The notes: generated by a model not told the origin, from the letters alone. A stretch of 32,063 nt of DNA from JBGQBN01 sp041494805 (GCA_041494805.1 JBGQBN010000049.1:1-32063); one strand, 5' to 3'. Shown: positions 1 through 8,704, counted from the first letter of the stretch. Numbers and translations: made by a program.

Positions 1-459
1 ATTGGCGGCGACGAGCTCTCCGTTCCGGCTGCCGAGTTCCGCGCCGTGTACGACTATGCCCAGGAACAGAGCCTGCACCGGCTTATGCACGCGGGGGAGA
101 TCGGCGGCCCCGAACAGATTCGCGACGCCATCGAGCTGCTGGGCGTGGAGCGCATCGGGCACGGCATTGCGGCAATCCGCGATCCGGCGCTGCTGGAAAT
201 GCTGGCGGCGCGGCGGATTCCGCTTGAAGTGTGCCCGACCAGCAATTTGCGCACGGGCGCGCTGGCGAGGCAACTGGGCCGCTCCGAAGCACGGATCGAG
301 GACCATCCGCTCCCGCAGCTCATTCGGCTCGGTGTGCCGGTCGTGCTGGCCACCGACGACCCAGCCATGTTCCAGTGCAGCCTCGCCGGCGAGTACGAAA
401 TGGCGGCGGCCATGGGACTTCGCGAAGGGGAGTTGACGGATTTGGTGCGGAGAGGATAG
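1..459 (+). CDS. add: Adenosine deaminase, C-terminal part (5' partial, probably also 3' truncated)
   Basis: Purine salvage enzyme that deaminates adenosine to inosine in the cytoplasm. The frame is open from base 1, so the N-terminal half lies outside the window. Visible family motifs in order are HAGE (zinc-site region), RIGHG, CPTSN and ATDDPAMF, which carries the paired Asp residues of the active site. Family members normally continue some 20-30 residues beyond the last helix seen here; this one stops after ELTDLVRRG at a TAG. The convergent kinase on the other strand loses its homology at the same place, so a deletion or assembly join is likely. The family call is secure; whether the gene is functional is doubtful. 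Confidence 0.85.
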   Translation: MGGDELSVPAAEFRAVYDYAQEQSLHRLMHAGEIGGPEQIRDAIELLGVERIGHGIAAIRDPALLEMLAARRIPLEVCPTSNLRTGALARQLGRSEARIEDHPLPQLIRLGVPVVLATDDPAMFQCSLAGEYEMAAAMGLREGELTDLVRRG

Positions 460-2898
460 CCGCCGCTGGCCCGTCTTGATATCCATGACATATACCTTCG
501 CCGGAACCGAAGACGCATCGCCCACATAAATCGATTTGCTATCCGCTGTCCAACCGCTCACCAACTCCTTGGCTTGTACGGTCGGTAGCGGCTGGGGCGT
601 TTGATCGCCGGAGAACGCGACCAGCGAGGTAGTTCGGTCCTGGTGTCCCAACACATACTTCCCATCGGGAGAGACCAGGACGCCGCGAAAGTCCGCTGGC
701 CCGAAAGCGCGCGGCGCCGAACCGTCCAGCATCTGTACGTAGGTACGCGGAGCCTTGCCAGTCTCGGCGGCAATCATAATCACGCCCTTGCCGTCCGGTA
801 AGAATCGAAGATTCGGCGAGTGAAACATCTGGCCGTCTCCCAACGCCATCGGCTGACCGGCGCCGGTGGGCAGGAGCAGCGTGCGCGAAGGCTGTTTCAC
901 ACTGGTGGAGGCTACCCACTTGCCGTCGGGCGAGATGTCCAGGGCCATGCCAGCACCCAGCCGGATCGCGGGAGATTTGTCAGTCTTGCGCACAAACACC
1001 GAGTAGTCCGGCCCGCCTCCCTCGCCATCTTCTTCCAGTACCACCCATTGGCCATCGCGGGAAATGCTGCGCCCGATCGTCCAGTCGAACCAGGAAAGGT
1101 CCACATCCGCAGCCTGCCCCGCGTGACGGCCATAGACTTCCAGTCGGGTGGCCTCGTTCGTGATCAAGACCTGCCCGTCTTTGCTGATATCGAACAGATG
1201 CAATCGCCCCGGGATGTGCAGGAGATCCCGTAACTGACCGCTCAGACTGACCGCATAGAGCGCGCTGTTGATACCGGCATCGCTGCCTGTGAACCAGATC
1301 TCATCCCCGGAGCGGGACCAAGCCAGGCCGGTGAGGTCAGCCCATTCCTTGGTCAACCGTTTGACGTTGCCGGAAAGATCCACTACCGCAACGTAACCGC
1401 GCGTGTCTCCGCCATTGGGATGATCGAAGAAAGCAATCAATTTGCCGTCTGGCGAGATTGCCACATCGGAGATGTTGCCGGTGCTGGTGGAGTGGATCAT
1501 CTTCCCGATGGGGTATTCCAGGCGGTTATCCCCACCCACCACGTGAACTGCCGCCAGAGTCCCTCCGTCGGGGCTCCAGGAAGAGTCAATCACGTCGCCG
1601 AGCAGGTCTCGCGGAGCGCCTCCCGTCAACGGCACCACCGAGAGCATGCCCACAGGAAAATTGCCACCATCATTTTTCTGGCGGATGGCCATCTCTCCTT
1701 TGGAGGAGATGCTCAGGACCTGGCTGTCCAGGAGATCGATGGGCCGCGACATCAGCGCATCGGTTCGCGTTGTATAAATCTGTTGTTTTGGGTCCCCATT
1801 CCAGGCGGCGCTGAAAAGAATGCTCTGCCCATCCGGTGCGAACTTTGCCCCGTAGATCGTGCCTCGTTGAAACGTAAGCTGGTGGAAGCGGGGCGAGACT
1901 CGTGGCGAGGTATCCTTGGCCGCGTAATATGTCCCGAGCAACGCCAGCACCGCAACCAGCGCCCCGGCTGCTGGCTTCCAATAGGAGCGCCGCTGGTCTG
2001 TCACTGCCGTTAAGCGCGAACCGGTGCCCGACTGGCTGGATATCGTCTCCAGATCAAACGCAATGTCGCTCGCCGACTGGAACCGCTGTGCCGGATTTTT
2101 CTCCAGACAATGCCGCACCACTCGGTCTAACCCCGGTGTAAGGCCGGGGAGAACCGCTTCCAACTCCTCGGGCTCTTCCTTCAGGATGGCATTCATTGTC
2201 TCGACGCTGGAATCACGCTTGAAGGCACGCTTGCCAGTGAGCATCTCGTACAGGATGGCGCCGAAGGCGAAGATGTCGGTGCGATGGTCTGTCGCTTGCC
2301 CCCGTACCTGCTCCGGCGACATGTAGCCCACCGTGCCCAGCACTTGCCCGGGAGTCGTGCCCGACTGGGGATGGTCCACCGTCTGCGATTCAGGCATCGC
2401 GGAGCCAAAAGTGTCTTCTTGCGTCAGTTTCGCCAAGCCGAAGTCCAGAATTTTTACCCGCCCGTCGTTGAGCACGAACAGGTTGTCCGGCTTCAGGTCG
2501 CGATGCACCACGCCCTTTTCGTGCGCAGCCGCCAATCCCCGCACGACTTGCATGCCATAGTCGACGGCCTTGCGCTGGGACAGGGCTGATCCTTCCATAT
2601 GCTGGCGCAAACTTTGGCCTTCCAGCAGTTCGGAAACAAGATACGGAGATCCGTTGTGACTGCCGATGTCGTAGATGGCCAGGATGTTGGGATGGTTCAG
2701 CGCGCCCACCACGCGCGCTTCCTGCTCGAAGCGGCGCAGCCGGTCGGAATCTTGAGCAAACGAGGCCGGCAAGATCTTCACGGCCACTTCACGCCGCAAG
2801 CGCGAGTCTCGGGCACGGTACACTTCGCCCATTCCACCCGCGCCCACGAGGGCTAGGATTTCATACGGCCCAAGCTTCGTGCCAGAGGTCAGTGCCAT
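1..2898 (-). CDS. Receptor-like Ser/Thr protein kinase with WD40-like/TolB-type repeats (no stop codon in window)
   Basis: Membrane-anchored eukaryotic-type kinase. From ATG at 2898 the frame is open to base 1 with no stop. Residues 12-270 form the kinase domain: glycine loop GAGGMGEVY, VAVK Lys41, HRDLKPDN 132-139, DFG 152-154, and GTVGYMSPEQ. A single membrane segment lies near 308-328. The outer half has repeated SPDGK/APDGQ blades typical of PD40/TolB-like propellers. Recognisable homology ends near base 465 (DIKTGQRR); relatives have about 45 more residues. The remaining 150 or so codons are exactly antisense to the adenosine deaminase frame and look like no protein family. I infer that the true C-terminus has been lost. 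Divergent from the porin gene at 3145. Confidence 0.85.
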   Translation of the reverse strand, partial: MALTSGTKLGPYEILALVGAGGMGEVYRARDSRLRREVAVKILPASFAQDSDRLRRFEQEARVVGALNHPNILAIYDIGSHNGSPYLVSELLEGQSLRQHMEGSALSQRKAVDYGMQVVRGLAAAHEKGVVHRDLKPDNLFVLNDGRVKILDFGLAKLTQEDTFGSAMPESQTVDHPQSGTTPGQVLGTVGYMSPEQVRGQATDHRTDIFAFGAILYEMLTGKRAFKRDSSVETMNAILKEEPEELEAVLPGLTPGLDRVVRHCLEKNPAQRFQSASDIAFDLETISSQSGTGSRLTAVTDQRRSYWKPAAGALVAVLALLGTYYAAKDTSPRVSPRFHQLTFQRGTIYGAKFAPDGQSILFSAAWNGDPKQQIYTTRTDALMSRPIDLLDSQVLSISSKGEMAIRQKNDGGNFPVGMLSVVPLTGGAPRDLLGDVIDSSWSPDGGTLAAVHVVGGDNRLEYPIGKMIHSTSTGNISDVAISPDGKLIAFFDHPNGGDTRGYVAVVDLSGNVKRLTKEWADLTGLAWSRSGDEIWFTGSDAGINSALYAVSLSGQLRDLLHIPGRLHLFDISKDGQVLITNEATRLEVYGRHAGQAADVDLSWFDWTIGRSISRDGQWVVLEEDGEGGGPDYSVFVRKTDKSPAIRLGAGMALDISPDGKWVASTSVKQPSRTLLLPTGAGQPMALGDGQMFHSPNLRFLPDGKGVIMIAAETGKAPRTYVQMLDGSAPRAFGPADFRGVLVSPDGKYVLGHQDRTTSLVAFSGDQTPQPLPTVQAKELVSGWTADSKSIYVGDASSVPAKVYVMDIKTGQRRLSSPHQIRQLPFAKSHGRRHFVLAGEAALEHGWVVGGQHDRHTEPNELRERMVLDPCFGAAQLPRQRARAQIAGRAHFKRNPPRRQHFQQRRIADCRNAVPDALHAQQLDGVANLFGAADLPRVHKPVQALFLGIVVHGAELGSRNGELVAAN

Positions 2899-3056
2899 GG
2901 GTAGCGGCGATTATACCTTCCCGCCGCAATTCCGCCAGGAAAGAGGTGGGGTAGAAAAGCACAATTTGATTCACGAGTGTTGCTACAGACGCTCACATCA
3001 CCTCAAACCCCCTCACCTCTGCTGCATAATCCACTATCCCGCCCTTTTACAAAAAC

Positions 3057-3085
3057 TTGCGACGGAATACACTGGCCGCTATCTT
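3057..3085 (+). promoter_or_regulatory. Candidate promoter for the porin/binding-protein pair
   Basis: TTGCGA (3057-3062), a 17-base spacer and TATCTT (3080-3085) match the sigma-70 consensus at 4/6 and 4/6. Transcription would start near 3092, leaving a leader of about 50 bases before the strong GGAGGAG ribosome site at 3131-3137. The rest of the 246-base gap (2899-3144) shows nothing else I can support. Confidence 0.35.
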
Positions 3086-3144
3086 GTGGGAGCGCCCCAG
3101 GCCGGCAACCAACAATTCCCTTCGAAAGAGGGAGGAGACCAACC

Positions 3145-4419
3145 ATGCATTCTCGATTACTCCCGATTCTGGTTTTCGTCTTGCTTAGCAGCGCACTATT
3201 TGCACAATCCGCGCCCCCGGCATCAGCGGAACCCGAACCATCGGTCAAGAGCTTGCTCGATCGTATCCAACAATTGGAGAAGCGGATCAGTGAACTCGAG
3301 GATCACGAGCGCAAATCGTCCTCAGCTCAGGCCGGTAGTTCAGGTTCGCCGGCCGTAGCCGAAAGCAAGCCGGCGAAAGCTGAGGCGATGTCCATACTGC
3401 CAAGTTCTGAGCATATGGCCACCAGCCCCGCAGTGAGGGAGGCGGAAGTGCACTACCCCTCACTGCAAATCAGGGGGTTTGGGGACGTCGACTTCTCAGC
3501 GACGAACGAGAAGGGAACTACGAGTGGCTTCAGTCTTGGGCAGTTCGTGCTCCACCTGGCTTCTCCGCTTTCAAGCAAGGTCCGTTACTTCGGAGAAATC
3601 AGTTTCACAGCACAACCAACAACCTATGATCTCAGCGTAGAACGCTCCATTATTCGCTACGACTACAACGACTACTTCAAGATGTCGTTTGGCAAATACC
3701 ACACTCCCCTCGGTTATTGGAATACTGCGTTCCACCACGGGGCTTGGCTGCAGACGACGATCAGCCGCCCGGAAATGGTCAGGTTTGGCGGAACCTTGAT
3801 TCCCATCCACTTCGTTGGCTTACAGGCGGAGGGCAACATTCCGTCCGGCAATCTGGGTTTGGGTTATAGCGTTGGACTGGGCAACGGCCGAGGCTCGGTA
3901 CTCAGCAAGGCCGGGGACAACGGTGACGCCAATAGCAACCGGGCGTGGGTAGCTAACGTCTTCGCCCGGCCGGCGCAGTTTTATGGTCTTCAGTTGGGGG
4001 TCACGGTCTATCGCGATGAATTGACTCCGACCACAGGGGCCGAACGCCGCGAATGGATCGAGGATGCCTATGTGGTGTACACCAAGGAACGCCCTGAATT
4101 TCTCTCAGAATTCGCCAGCGTTCATCACACCGACATACTCACTTCCCAAGTGTTCAACAGCCAGGCATTCTATGTTCAACTGGCGTACCGGCTTCCCTGG
4201 CAGGAAAATAAATGGAAGCCCTATTATCGCTTCGAGTATATTCATAGGCCGGAAAGCGAGCCGGATTGGAGTGTCACCGACCTGGTGGGTTCGACACTGG
4301 GCGTGAGATATGACATTACCAACTACGCCGCCTTCAAGGGCGAGTATCGCAGTACTCGCCACGGTGTAGACGAACCCCGCGTCAACGGGGCCTTTTTCCA
4401 GACAGCATTCACCTTCTGA
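3145..4419 (+). CDS. Outer-membrane porin, phosphate-selective porin O/P-like
   Basis: Predicted outer-membrane beta-barrel channel, 424 residues. ATG 3145 is chosen because GGAGGAG lies 7 bases upstream and a clean signal peptide follows (LLPILVFVLLSSALFA, cleavage near residue 20). Residues 33-57 form a short coiled coil (SVKSLLDRIQQLEKRISELE), as seen in trimeric porins. From about residue 105 the sequence alternates aromatic and polar residues as in barrel strands, and the last residue is Phe (QTAFTF), the usual outer-membrane assembly signal. The next gene starts 9 bases after the stop and encodes a phosphate-binding-like protein, so anion or phosphate uptake is likely. Substrate specificity is inferred from that pairing only; it could be a general porin. 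Confidence 0.75.
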   Translation: MHSRLLPILVFVLLSSALFAQSAPPASAEPEPSVKSLLDRIQQLEKRISELEDHERKSSSAQAGSSGSPAVAESKPAKAEAMSILPSSEHMATSPAVREAEVHYPSLQIRGFGDVDFSATNEKGTTSGFSLGQFVLHLASPLSSKVRYFGEISFTAQPTTYDLSVERSIIRYDYNDYFKMSFGKYHTPLGYWNTAFHHGAWLQTTISRPEMVRFGGTLIPIHFVGLQAEGNIPSGNLGLGYSVGLGNGRGSVLSKAGDNGDANSNRAWVANVFARPAQFYGLQLGVTVYRDELTPTTGAERREWIEDAYVVYTKERPEFLSEFASVHHTDILTSQVFNSQAFYVQLAYRLPWQENKWKPYYRFEYIHRPESEPDWSVTDLVGSTLGVRYDITNYAAFKGEYRSTRHGVDEPRVNGAFFQTAFTF

Positions 4420-4428
4420 CAGAGCGCC

Positions 4429-4932
4429 ATGAGAAGCCCCAGGAAATTCGCGCTCGCAGCTTTGCCTTCGGCTTTGGCCTTCGCCTTTCTCTGTCTGTCT
4501 CTCTCCGGACCGCTGGCCGCGCAGAATCGTGACGTCGACGTTGCCGTGGTGGTTCATCCGGACACGCCGGTAAGCAATTTGAGTTTGGCCGAAGTCCGCA
4601 AGGTATTTCTTGGCGACCGCCAATATTGGACCACGAACACACCCGTCGTCTTGCTGATCCGTGCCCCGGTAGCCCGGGAGCGGAACGTGGTGCTCAAAGT
4701 CATTTACCAGATGTCTGAGTCCCAGTTCAAACAGTACTGGATTGCCAAAATTTTTCGCGCCGAATCGGCGACCGCTCCCAAGGTGGTCTACTCCAACGAT
4801 GTAGCGAATGAATTGGTGACAGCGATTCCGGGCGCGATCGCCTTCATCGACGCTCGCGATGTAAGGCCAGGCGCGAAGGTGGTTCGTGTCGATGGCCACT
4901 TGCCGGGAGAGCCGGGCTATCCTCTGCGATGA
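4429..4932 (+). CDS. Small periplasmic PstS-like substrate-binding protein
   Basis: 167 residues with an N-terminal signal peptide (basic start, long hydrophobic run, cleavage near residue 31 at AA-Q). The mature part has the arrangement of single-lobe PBP-like proteins related to phosphate ABC-transporter binding proteins: VVVHPDTPVSNLSLAEVRKVFLG, then an SQFKQYW helix, then ANELVTAIPGAIAFID. Full PstS proteins are about twice as long. It follows the porin by 9 bases and is almost certainly co-transcribed with it. No pstC, pstA, pstB or phoU gene is nearby, so it may hand ligand to a transporter encoded elsewhere or act as a sensor. Ligand identity is inferred. Confidence 0.75.
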   Translation: MRSPRKFALAALPSALAFAFLCLSLSGPLAAQNRDVDVAVVVHPDTPVSNLSLAEVRKVFLGDRQYWTTNTPVVLLIRAPVARERNVVLKVIYQMSESQFKQYWIAKIFRAESATAPKVVYSNDVANELVTAIPGAIAFIDARDVRPGAKVVRVDGHLPGEPGYPLR

Positions 4933-4950
4933 GTATGGCGTCTGCGTATT

Positions 4951-7389
4951 TTATTGGGGCATCGCCAGACGCTGCAGCAACTTTTGAAATTGTGGATCGG
5001 AGCGAATTCCGTCGAAAGCCGGCTCTACTTTGACATACGTGAGCTTGCTGTCGCGTTCGTTATAGGCTTTTTCCAGCCAGACCAGCGCCTGATACTTATC
5101 TCCGAGCCGCGCGTAGATTTGGGCAATGTTATACGACGAAACGTAGCCACGTTTTGATACTTCCTGCAAACCCTCAAGCCAACTTTGCAGAACTCCCGTG
5201 TAGCCGGATTTGCCGTAGTCCTCGCCAATCGCCGCGGCGAGATCGGGATTCCCTGAAAGAGTCAACACCTTTTGCCGCTCCGCGACCGCCTCCTTGAACA
5301 TGCCGCTTTGAGCATAGGCTGCCTCGATCGCATGCTGGGCTGGAACGAATTTGGGGTCCAGCTCCAGGGCTTTTTGGAGTTCTTGTATGGCGGCTTCGTA
5401 TTGCCGCGCAAAGTAAAGTTGCTGTCCGGCGCTGGTGTTGATGAGAAGTGAAAGCGGGTCAAGGTCTTGCGCCTTCTTCAATTCCAGTCTGGCCTCTTCG
5501 AAGCGGCCCAACTTTGTAAGAAAATCGCCGTACCACTGGTGCGATGTCGCGGAGTTGGGATTAAGCTCAATCGCTCGTTTGAATTCGCTTTCAGCGCCGG
5601 GCCAATCCCAATCGTAATTCTCCCGGACGAGGGCAAGGGATATGTGTGCCTCGGGCAACGAGTCCTCGATCTTGACGGCCTGCGTGGCTGCCGACTTGGC
5701 GTTTTGCCACACCTCGCGGGGGGTAACGTAGCCGGAATCCCCCATGAAGTTGTAGCTATCGGCTAGGCCGGCATAGGCTTGGGCGTAGTTTGGATCTTTC
5801 TCGACGGCTTGATTGAAAAAGTCGATTGCCTTTCTGAAACCTTCTTCCGTCCACTTGTTCCAGTAAAAAAGACCCTGAAGATAAAGCTGGTAGGCCTCGG
5901 CATTCTCAGTGTCGTGCTTGGTTAACTGGCTGGTCTCCTGGCCGACCAGCCTGGGCCGGAGATTGTCGTAGATCTCCTTGGCAATGTCGCCCTGCACCGC
6001 GATCAGGTCCGAAACCTTGCGGTTGTATTGGTCGCCCCATAGTTCCGATCCGTCGGTCACGCGGACCAAATCAGTTTGGATGGTCAGAGTATCGCCACGC
6101 TGTGCGATTTTTCCCATTAACACAGCGTCCACATTAAGTTCTTTCCCTACCTTTTGAGCGTCAACCTCGCGGCCTTTGTAGCTGAAGACTGTACTGCGGG
6201 CCATCACGCGCAGTTCCGGAACGCGAGAAAGACTGTTGATGACTCCGTCGGTAACGCCGTCGGCGAGGTACTCAACGTTGGGATCCGCACTCACGTTCAC
6301 AAATGGGAGCACCGCTACGGAGTGAATTCGCTCCGACGCCAGACCGCCCAACAAGCGCTGCTGCCAGCTGCGCGGAGCAAGAGCAAAAAGCACGGCCAAC
6401 AAGGCCAAACCGGCCCCGGTTGCAATAAGCGTTCGTGTGCGCCAAGGGAACTTGGAGCGAACCGGTAACACAGATGTTGCGACACCTGCAGATTCGGTAT
6501 CACGCTTGACGCGCTTCAGATCGGCTCGAAGCTCGGCGGCGGACTGGTAGCGTAATTTCCGGTCCTTTTCCAATAATTTTGCGATGATCCAGCCAAAGTC
6601 CGAGAGCAAATCTGGATTAAGCCGCAAGGCCGGCGTAGGCGTCCGGTTGAGGATCGCCTCAAACACGACCGCGGTAGTTCCGCCCCCGAATGCCAGCCGC
6701 CCGGTAGCCATTTCATACAACACCGCACCGAGCGAAAAGAGGTCGCTGCGTTGGTCCAGTTCTTCCCCCCGGGCTTGCTCCGGCGACATGTACGCCACCG
6801 TGCCCAAAGCCACCCCCGTGCTGGTTAAGTGGGCCGGGTCCCCCAGGGTCGGAAGGGATGAAACTCCCACTTCTTCCGCAACCCGCCGGGGACTCGGCAT
6901 CAGTTTGGCCAGCCCGAAATCCAGCACCTTAGCTTGCCCGCGCCGGGTGAGGAGAATATTTGCCGGCTTGAGATCTCGATGGATGATCCCGGACTCATGG
7001 GCAGCATCGAGCGCCTCAGCGATCTGGATTGCAGTCTCCAGGATCTGGGTGCTGCTCATAGGCTTGCCCGTGATGAGATGCTTAAGGGTTTGCCCTTCCA
7101 GAAACTCCATCACGATGAAGGGATGACCTTCCGACTCGTCGATTTCGTGGATGGTGCAGATGTTGGGATGGTTCAGAGCAGAAGCGGCGCGCGCCTCACG
7201 CTGAAATCGCTCCAGGGACTGATGGTCACGGACCATGTCCGGGGGCAGAAACTTGAGGGCTACATTCCGACCGAGCTTGAGGTCCTGGGCGCGGTAAACC
7301 ACTCCCATGCCGCCACCGCCCAGCCGCTCCTCGATACGGTAGTGGGATATAGTCTTGCCAACCATAGGCAACTCGGGGCAAGTCCGCAT
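4951..7389 (-). CDS. Receptor-like Ser/Thr protein kinase with TolB-like domain and TPR repeats
   Basis: 812 residues. Kinase domain 17-295: GGGGMGVVY loop, VALK Lys46, HRD 137-139, DFG 157-159, GTVAYMSPEQ near 196-205. A single membrane helix lies at about 319-339. Outside it is a TolB/FlgO-like nucleotide-free domain (SVAVLPFVN through YDNLRPRL, about 357-480), then TPR units to the C-terminus (AEAYQLYLQGLFYW, PNYAQAYAGLADSY, PNSATSHQWYGDFL and others). This architecture is common in Acidobacteriota signalling proteins. The start could be the second Met (residue 9, MVGKTISHYRI), which is nearer the usual kinase N-terminus. It converges with the binding-protein gene, 18 bases apart. The signal sensed and the substrates are unknown. 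Confidence 0.9.
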   Translation of the reverse strand: MRTCPELPMVGKTISHYRIEERLGGGGMGVVYRAQDLKLGRNVALKFLPPDMVRDHQSLERFQREARAASALNHPNICTIHEIDESEGHPFIVMEFLEGQTLKHLITGKPMSSTQILETAIQIAEALDAAHESGIIHRDLKPANILLTRRGQAKVLDFGLAKLMPSPRRVAEEVGVSSLPTLGDPAHLTSTGVALGTVAYMSPEQARGEELDQRSDLFSLGAVLYEMATGRLAFGGGTTAVVFEAILNRTPTPALRLNPDLLSDFGWIIAKLLEKDRKLRYQSAAELRADLKRVKRDTESAGVATSVLPVRSKFPWRTRTLIATGAGLALLAVLFALAPRSWQQRLLGGLASERIHSVAVLPFVNVSADPNVEYLADGVTDGVINSLSRVPELRVMARSTVFSYKGREVDAQKVGKELNVDAVLMGKIAQRGDTLTIQTDLVRVTDGSELWGDQYNRKVSDLIAVQGDIAKEIYDNLRPRLVGQETSQLTKHDTENAEAYQLYLQGLFYWNKWTEEGFRKAIDFFNQAVEKDPNYAQAYAGLADSYNFMGDSGYVTPREVWQNAKSAATQAVKIEDSLPEAHISLALVRENYDWDWPGAESEFKRAIELNPNSATSHQWYGDFLTKLGRFEEARLELKKAQDLDPLSLLINTSAGQQLYFARQYEAAIQELQKALELDPKFVPAQHAIEAAYAQSGMFKEAVAERQKVLTLSGNPDLAAAIGEDYGKSGYTGVLQSWLEGLQEVSKRGYVSSYNIAQIYARLGDKYQALVWLEKAYNERDSKLTYVKVEPAFDGIRSDPQFQKLLQRLAMPQ

Positions 7390-7464
7390 GTTAGGCCGCC
7401 CGTACTACCAAGTCAACGCGTGGGAGAGACCCAGTTGCGCGATTGTGGCTAAAGCGTGCTCTCC

Positions 7465-7492
7465 TTGCCAATCCCGCTAAATTCTGTAAAAA
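7465..7492 (+). promoter_or_regulatory. Candidate promoter of the rpsP operon
   Basis: TTGCCA (7465-7470), a 16-base spacer and TAAAAA (7487-7492) lie upstream of rpsP in the 155-base gap after the divergent kinase start. The -35 matches 5/6 and the -10 4/6. This is the only reasonable sigma-70-like pair I see in the gap. Confidence 0.35.
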
Positions 7493-7544
7493 TAACAGTT
7501 TGTCATATCCCCTCCGGAAGCACTAGGAAAGGAACTTAAGCTCT

Positions 7545-7802
7545 GTGTTAATGATTCGTCTGTCGCGCACGGGTGCGCGCAAGCAACCGCATTATCGCGT
7601 GGTGGTCATCGAAAAGGAGCGCGCGCGCAATGGCCGGCCGGTCGAGGTCGTGGGAACCTACAATCCCCGCACCAGTCCCGCCAGCATTGAGCTCAAGCGC
7701 GAGCGCATCGACTACTGGGTGTCCAAGGGCGCTAGGATGTCGGACCGGGTCAGTAAGATCGTGTCCAAGCCAGCTCCGGCCACTGCCGGTTCTGTTGCCT
7801 GA
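7545..7802 (+). CDS. rpsP: 30S ribosomal protein S16
   Basis: Small-subunit ribosomal protein needed for 30S assembly. The 85-residue product has the family hallmarks IRLSRTGARKQPHYRVVV, VGTYNPR and RIDYWVSKGA. Two starts are possible: GTG 7545 (MLMIRL) and ATG 7551 (MIRL). AGGAAAGGA at 7525-7533 is 11 bases from the GTG but 17 from the ATG, and MLxIRL is a usual S16 beginning, so I favour the GTG. First gene of the operon rpsP-khpA-rimM-trmD-rplS, a widely conserved order. Confidence 0.95.
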   Translation: MLMIRLSRTGARKQPHYRVVVIEKERARNGRPVEVVGTYNPRTSPASIELKRERIDYWVSKGARMSDRVSKIVSKPAPATAGSVA

Positions 7803-7853
7803 TCCTGCCGTGCGGGTCACGGGAAATCTCACTCCACCCATCAGGGGCCGCGT

Positions 7854-8105
7854 ATGAGCGAACAAAGTGGAGACTTGCGGGCCTTGATCGAGCAGATCGC
7901 GAAAGCCCTGGTCGATGAGCCAGGCCAGGTCTCGGTCAGCCAGATTGACGACGAGCAGGGCCCCGTGCTCGAACTCAAAGTGGCGGCCAACGACATGGGC
8001 AAGGTGATCGGCAGGCAGGGACGCACCGTGCGCGCCATGCGCATGCTGCTGGGCGCGGCCGGATTGAAGTTCCATAAGCGTTTTACGCTGGAGATTCTGG
8101 AATAG
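7854..8105 (+). CDS. khpA: KH-domain RNA-binding protein KhpA
   Basis: 83 residues with one type-II-like KH domain. The RNA-binding loop GKVIGRQGRTVRAMR sits at about 49-63, with the GxxG at 53-56. KhpA proteins bind many RNAs, usually with KhpB, and affect ribosome maturation and cell-division transcripts. It lies 51 bases after rpsP and directly before rimM, the conserved place for this gene in many phyla. Length matches the family (about 75-85 residues). Confidence 0.93.
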   Translation: MSEQSGDLRALIEQIAKALVDEPGQVSVSQIDDEQGPVLELKVAANDMGKVIGRQGRTVRAMRMLLGAAGLKFHKRFTLEILE

Positions 8106-8125
8106 CGGAAACAGGAGAGTCTGGA

Positions 8126-8701
8126 ATCGCCGACGAGTTCATCACGCTCGCCCGCGTCCGTAAGACGCAGGGCCGCCGCGGCGAAGTTGCACTTGAGTTG
8201 CACAGCGACGTCCCGGACCGGTTCGTCGCAGGCATGCAGCTGTGGGCCTTGGCCGAAGACGGCAGCCGGCGCGAACTGCGAGTCGAGGAACTCTGGCCGC
8301 ACAAGGGCGGCCTGGTCCTAAAGTTCGTGGGTGTGGATTCCATATCCAGCGCTGAGGCGCTCATTGGCTGCGAACTCCAGGTGCCACGCGAAGAGCGGGC
8401 GCAGCTCGAATCGGGTTGGACTTACGTCAGCGACCTGATTGGATGCGTGGTTTTTGACCTGGATCGCGAGATTGGCCAGATTGAAAATGTGCAGTTCGGC
8501 AGCGGGGAAGCACCGCTGCTGATGGTCAGAGCGGGATCGCGAGAATACGAGATTCCCTACGCCGAAGCGTACTTGAAGGGCGTGGACCTCGAGCACAAGC
8601 AGATTCGAATGCAGTTGCCCGAGGGCATTTTGGAAGTGAACGCGCCGCTGACGGCGGAAGAGAAACAGCAGCAGCACGGCACAGGCAAGCGGTCGAAATG
8701 A
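8126..8701 (+). CDS. rimM: Ribosome maturation factor RimM, with an apparent ATC start
   Basis: Assists 16S rRNA processing and binds S19 during 30S head assembly. The N-terminal motif ITLARVRKTQGRRGEVALELHSD (split here across bases 8138-8206) is followed by the PRC-barrel part (SDLIGCVVFD, IPYAEAYLKGVDLEHKQIRM). Between the upstream in-frame stop TAA (8075) and TTG 8198 there is no ATG, GTG or TTG codon, yet conserved sequence begins well before 8198. ATC 8126 lies 8 bases after AGGAG (8113-8117), an ideal ribosome-site distance, and gives a normal 191-residue protein. I therefore place the start there; a base error for ATG is the main alternative. Follows khpA by 20 bases. Confidence 0.88.
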   Translation: MADEFITLARVRKTQGRRGEVALELHSDVPDRFVAGMQLWALAEDGSRRELRVEELWPHKGGLVLKFVGVDSISSAEALIGCELQVPREERAQLESGWTYVSDLIGCVVFDLDREIGQIENVQFGSGEAPLLMVRAGSREYEIPYAEAYLKGVDLEHKQIRMQLPEGILEVNAPLTAEEKQQQHGTGKRSK

Positions 8702-8704
8702 ATT

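Noticed and set aside
4105..4899. 264-codon open frame on the minus strand opposite the porin and binding-protein genes
   Set aside because: The plus strand has two well-supported exported proteins with good ribosome sites; the antisense translation has no recognisable family and is a by-product of GC-rich codons.
8198..8701. TTG 8198 as the start of rimM
   Set aside because: It would remove the conserved first strand and the QGRRGE motif of RimM and has no ribosome site.
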